Of a stretch of 26,164 bases of DNA, positions 23,672 through 26,164 are shown piece by piece (the first letter of the stretch is position 1; each line of letters opens with the position of its first letter). The DNA comes from RHKX01 sp963839535 (GTDB taxonomy: Bacteria > Actinomycetota > Thermoleophilia > Solirubrobacterales > 70-9), in assembly GCA_963839535.1 (NCBI GenBank), contig CAWIVF010000002.1:1-26164 (forward strand), read 5' to 3'. Under the pieces are notes generated by a model, which did not search any database, was not told where the DNA came from, and saw only the letters and a program-made list of their open reading frames with translations. The translations under genes were made by a program, and so were the position numbers.

Positions 23672-24273
23672 ACTCGTGGCGCGAGATCGCGGTCGAGCAA
23701 CTCAGGCGGTTGCGAGGGTCCGGCCTGGCTGACCGCACCGCGCGGATCTTCGCCACGGTGGTCGGACCCGAGGCCGAGGAGGGCCGGGGGCTCCTCCGCG
23801 AGGCGCTGGGCGAGCGGGTCGAGTTCGTCGCCGCGGACGCGGATGCGGCGAGCTTCGAGCGACCGATCCTGGAGTTCGCGCGCCGCTTCTGCCTGGAGGG
23901 GGAGCCCCTGGCGCAGGGCGCCTGGTACGCCCACGCGAAGGGCGTCTCCTCACGGCACGTCGGCAACTCCCACGTTGTCGAGTGGCGCCGGCTGATGGAG
24001 CACTTCGTCATCGACCGCTGGGAGGAGTGCCTCGCGTCCCTGGGCGACCACGACGCCTGCGGGGTCAACTGGCACGCGGAGCCCAGGCCTCACTTCAGCG
24101 GCAACTTCTGGTGGGCGACGCCGCGCTACCTGGCGAACCTGCCGGAGACGATCGGCGCGGACCCGTTCGAGCCGGAGGCGTGGATCGGGTCGAACCAGCC
24201 GCGCGTCAGGTGCCTGCACGAGAGCGGCGTGGACCACTACCTCGAGCCCTACCCCGAGGCCCTCTACGCCTAG
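23614..24273 (+). CDS. Glycosyltransferase-like domain protein, separate gene or C-terminal module
   Basis: A 219-residue reading frame. After VLLREGREDVLG come FYHLCTLNSWREIAVEQLRRL and SGLADRTARIFATVVG, then AQGAWYAHAKGVSSRHVGN, VVEWRRLMEHFVIDRWEECL, and HFSGNFWWATPRYLANLP. This pattern (HAKG, WRRLMEYF-type helix, SGNFWW) recurs in polysaccharide gene clusters in my recollection and looks like a GT-A-type transferase, but I cannot name a family. It could begin at GTG 23614, which has AGGAG at 23601-23605, 8 nt upstream, inside the previous gene. Alternatively a one-base error near 23610 splits one long GT10-FkbM-GT protein. It is convergent with the collagen-like gene, 10 nt between stops. 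Confidence 0.65.
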   Translation: MLLREGREDVLGFYHLCTLNSWREIAVEQLRRLRGSGLADRTARIFATVVGPEAEEGRGLLREALGERVEFVAADADAASFERPILEFARRFCLEGEPLAQGAWYAHAKGVSSRHVGNSHVVEWRRLMEHFVIDRWEECLASLGDHDACGVNWHAEPRPHFSGNFWWATPRYLANLPETIGADPFEPEAWIGSNQPRVRCLHESGVDHYLEPYPEALYA

Positions 24274-24283
24274 GGAAGGGCGA

Positions 24284-25124
24284 TCAGAAGATCGGGCCGG
24301 CGATGCCGGTGGGGCCGGCGGTGCCGGTCAATCCGGTCGCGCCGGTGGATCCGGCAGGGCCCGTGGAGCCGACCGGTCCGGTGGGGCCGGTTGCGCCCGT
24401 TTCGCCAATGGCCGGTTGGGCCGGTTGGGCCGGTTGCGCCCGTTTCGCCGACCGGTCCGGTTGGGCCGGTTGCGCCCGTTTCGCCGATCGGTCCGCTGGT
24501 GCCGGTCGCGCCCGTTACGCCCGTTGCGCCGGTGGGGCCCGTTGTGCCGGGACCGGAGGGGCCGGTCGGTCCCACAGAGCCCGTCGGTCCGGTCTCCCCT
24601 GGGCCCGTGACTCCGGTCGCGCCGGCCGGTCCGGTTCCGCCTGGACCCGTCGCGCCGGTCTCCCCAAGGGGGCCCGTCGCGCCGGTCGGGCCGGTCGGTC
24701 CCTCGTGGGTACCCGGCGCGATGGCCATGCGGATGCGGCGAATGCGGCGGATCCACCGGTTCGCCTGTTCTCTGGAGAGCCCTCGATGGCCGGCGGCGCC
24801 GCGGAAGTAGGAGGCCAGCGATGCGAGGTGCGAGCGCGCCGCGTCGTTGTGGCCGAGCTTCAGCGCCTCGCGAGCTCGGGCGAGCAACGTGAGGGCGCCG
24901 GGCTTGGACCTGAAGTCGGAGTCGAGAATGCTGCGGCGAAGCGCCTTGAGCTGCTCCTCCACCGTCCCCCGCCGCGCCAGCGCCGAGGCCGGCGACCAGA
25001 CGAGCGTCGCTCCCAGCACAGCACCCGATTTGACGAAGCGCCGGCGGGTCAGCGGCAGCCCGTTGGCGGCCTCGTTCGACGACAGCGCGTTGGGGCCGTC
25101 GTCTTCGGGAAGTTCAGGAGCGAT
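24284..25124 (-). CDS. Tat-exported collagen-like (Gly-Xaa-Thr) protein, one frameshift
   Basis: After repair this is a protein of about 280 residues. The N-terminus carries a twin-arginine signal: TRRRFVKSGAVLGATLVW then SPASALA. A helical domain of about 85 residues follows (VEEQLKALRRSILD, GALTLLARAREALKLGHNDAARSHL, LSREQANRWI), resembling FIVAR-type helices. The rest is uninterrupted Gly-X-Y triplets rich in GPT, GAT and GET, ending GPTGIAGPIF. Such sequence forms collagen-type triple helices in BclA-like surface proteins, and Thr in the Y position is the glycosylated residue there. The frame breaks near 24410 within near-identical repeats. No ATG/GTG/TTG precedes the Tat motif in frame: the only upstream candidate is an ATC (25122-25124), 6 nt after TAGACT. 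GTG 25019 would lose the signal. Confidence 0.85.
24385..24485 (-). repeat. Near-identical repeats within the collagen-like gene
   Basis: A 22-bp unit occurs three times, at 24385-24406, 24428-24449 and 24464-24485. The spacings are 43 and 36 bp. 36 is a multiple of three and 43 is not, which locates the frameshift between the first two copies. The units encode GETGATGPT-type triplets. Confidence 0.8.
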
Positions 25125-25130
25125 GCGGCG

Positions 25131-25136
25131 AGTCTA
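25131..25136 (-). promoter_or_regulatory. Candidate -10 element of the collagen-like gene
   Basis: TAGACT on the minus strand, 6 nt before an in-frame ATC at 25122-25124, the same geometry as the leaderless genes in this window. It also contains an in-frame TAG, which excludes any earlier start. Confidence 0.4.
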
Positions 25137-25182
25137 GGGACTGCCGGGTACTCCCGCGGCACCTTGCGCGGCCTGATCTCAC

Positions 25183-26164
25183 TCAGACAAGGCAGGCGTC
25201 GTGCGCGGACTCGACGACACGACGGCTGAGCACCACCCGTCCGGCCCGGTCGGCGATCGTCACGGTCCCCTGATCGAGTGAGGGGCTGACGACGAGATCG
25301 CCGCGGCGGCTCAGGTTGAACGAGCCGATCGGAAGGCGATCGCGGCCGAGCACCGATGCGCTCGTCGACTCGTAGGTCACGAGGCTGCCGTCCTCGCCGC
25401 TGGCGACGAAGGTCCGCCCCGGCCCGAAGCTGACGTGCTGCGGGGCGGCGTCGGCATCCACCAGCTTCACGGGCGTCGGCGTGCCGGGGCGATAGAGGGC
25501 CATCCGCGGCTCGACGCCCGACGTGACCCAGAGCCGCCGTCCGTCGGGTGCGCAGACGACGTCATGGGCGAGGAACGGCAGCTCGAGCCGGCCGGTCACG
25601 CGAGGGCGCTCCGGCTCGGCGAGGTCGACCGTCACGACCTCGGGCGCCTCCATCCCGAGAGCGACCCACAGCGTCCGTCCGTTGGGGGCGATGCTCAGGT
25701 GGCGGGCCTCGGCTCCGACCGGGGCGACACCGGCGAGGCGACCGCGCCGCAGATCGACCACCACGACCTCGCCGTTGCCCGAGTCGGTCACGTACGCGTA
25801 CCGAGCGTCGGAGGAGATCGCCGTGTACGCCGGCTCGCCCATCCCCTCGAGCACCCGGCGGACCTCCATCGTGCCGGTATCGATGATCGTGATCGCGCCG
25901 GAGTCCGGGTGGGCGACGAGCGCCTGTCCCGGCGCCGCCTCGATGCTGCGCGGATCCTCACGGGTCGGGATGCGATGGAGGACCTGCCCGTCCCGGCTGG
26001 AGGCAACCGCGATGTGGGCTTCGAGGTCCGCGGTCACGAACGCGAGCGTGTCCCGCCGCCGCCTTCCGCCGCCGCCGGACCCAACGCGCTCGGCCATCTG
26101 CCGGCAGCCGTCGGGCAGGAAGGCGAGCGCGACCGGGGCGGCCGCCAACGAGAGGAACTCCCTG
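25183..26164 (-). CDS. Exported YVTN/YncE-like beta-propeller protein, 5' end missing
   Basis: At least 327 residues, cut by the window end. The visible N-terminus reads REFLSLAAAPVALAFLP, which looks like the end of a twin-arginine signal (RREFL-type), so export is likely. The body is a chain of four-stranded propeller blades: LAFVTADLEAHIAVASSRDGQVLHR in parts, SGAITIIDTGTMEVRRVL, YAYVTDSGNGEVVVVDL, RTLWVALGMEAPEVVTVDL, RRLWVTSGVEPRMALYRPG, RTFVASGEDGSLVTYE and TVTIADRAGRVVLSRRVV. Each blade has the YVTN/IDT style of the YncE family. No catalytic residues are recognised; such propellers usually bind partners or substrates. It lies 58 nt upstream of the collagen-like gene on the same strand. 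Confidence 0.85.
   Translation of the reverse strand, partial: REFLSLAAAPVALAFLPDGCRQMAERVGSGGGGRRRRDTLAFVTADLEAHIAVASSRDGQVLHRIPTREDPRSIEAAPGQALVAHPDSGAITIIDTGTMEVRRVLEGMGEPAYTAISSDARYAYVTDSGNGEVVVVDLRRGRLAGVAPVGAEARHLSIAPNGRTLWVALGMEAPEVVTVDLAEPERPRVTGRLELPFLAHDVVCAPDGRRLWVTSGVEPRMALYRPGTPTPVKLVDADAAPQHVSFGPGRTFVASGEDGSLVTYESTSASVLGRDRLPIGSFNLSRRGDLVVSPSLDQGTVTIADRAGRVVLSRRVVESAHDACLV

Noticed and set aside
24385..24485. CRISPR-like direct repeats
   Set aside because: Repeat spacing follows multiples of three apart from one indel, the units encode Gly-X-Y triplets and there are no unique spacers or cas genes.
1..26164. tRNA, rRNA, insertion sequence or prophage features
   Set aside because: I found no tRNA-like or rRNA sequence, no transposase or integrase motifs and no flanking inverted repeats of IS type.

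Overview
The window is about 26 kb of very GC-rich DNA. Its start usage (many GTG and TTG starts, several genes with a TANNNT -10 element only 6-7 nt before the start codon), its gene families and the lack of gene-free stretches fit a high-GC actinomycetota chromosome, most likely class Thermoleophilia (Solirubrobacterales-like). That placement is an inference from style and families, not from a marker gene. No rRNA, tRNA, insertion sequence, phage gene or CRISPR array is visible, and no gene-free stretch exceeds 300 bases.

Many genes are interrupted by one- or two-base frameshifts, often at G/C runs: EVE, DUF488, YihY, ABC-F, TetR, both sigma factors, the penicillin acylase and the collagen-like gene. 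Other genes are fully intact. This looks more like residual sequencing or assembly error than pseudogenisation. I annotate the repaired gene spans and give the approximate break points.

Layout. 1-5030: partial EVE-domain gene (-), DUF488 gene (+), YihY/BrkB membrane protein (+), ABC-F ATPase (-), secreted lipase-like hydrolase (+). 5032-6843: a TetR-family repressor diverges from a YceI plus NADPH:FMN/quinone-reductase pair across a promoter region with two matching palindromic operators, suggesting a small quinone or redox stress regulon. 6846-11570: a run of minus-strand genes: HD-GYP protein, a sigma factor fused to a zinc finger and membrane tail, a helical unknown, RsgA, a small proline-rich protein, an FKBP isomerase and a CoA-binding protein. 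11647-13910: two divergent PAP2-type integral membrane phosphatase/transferase paralogues. 13954-18299: MpsC/DUF2294 protein, an exported penicillin-acylase-family hydrolase with an EF-hand-like loop, and a membrane GGDEF diguanylate cyclase.

18363-26164 is the most distinctive part. An ECF sigma factor is followed by a 1071-residue protein carrying three different glycosyltransferase modules (GT2-TPR, a second GT2-like, and GT25). This is overlapped by a GT10 plus degenerate FkbM-like protein and then by a further GT-like module. These run convergently into a Tat-exported collagen-like protein rich in Gly-Xaa-Thr triplets, and beyond it lies an exported beta-propeller protein truncated by the window edge. 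I propose that the glycosyltransferases decorate the threonine-rich collagen-like protein, making this a candidate dedicated surface glycoprotein system. This is inference from adjacency and domain types and has not been tested.
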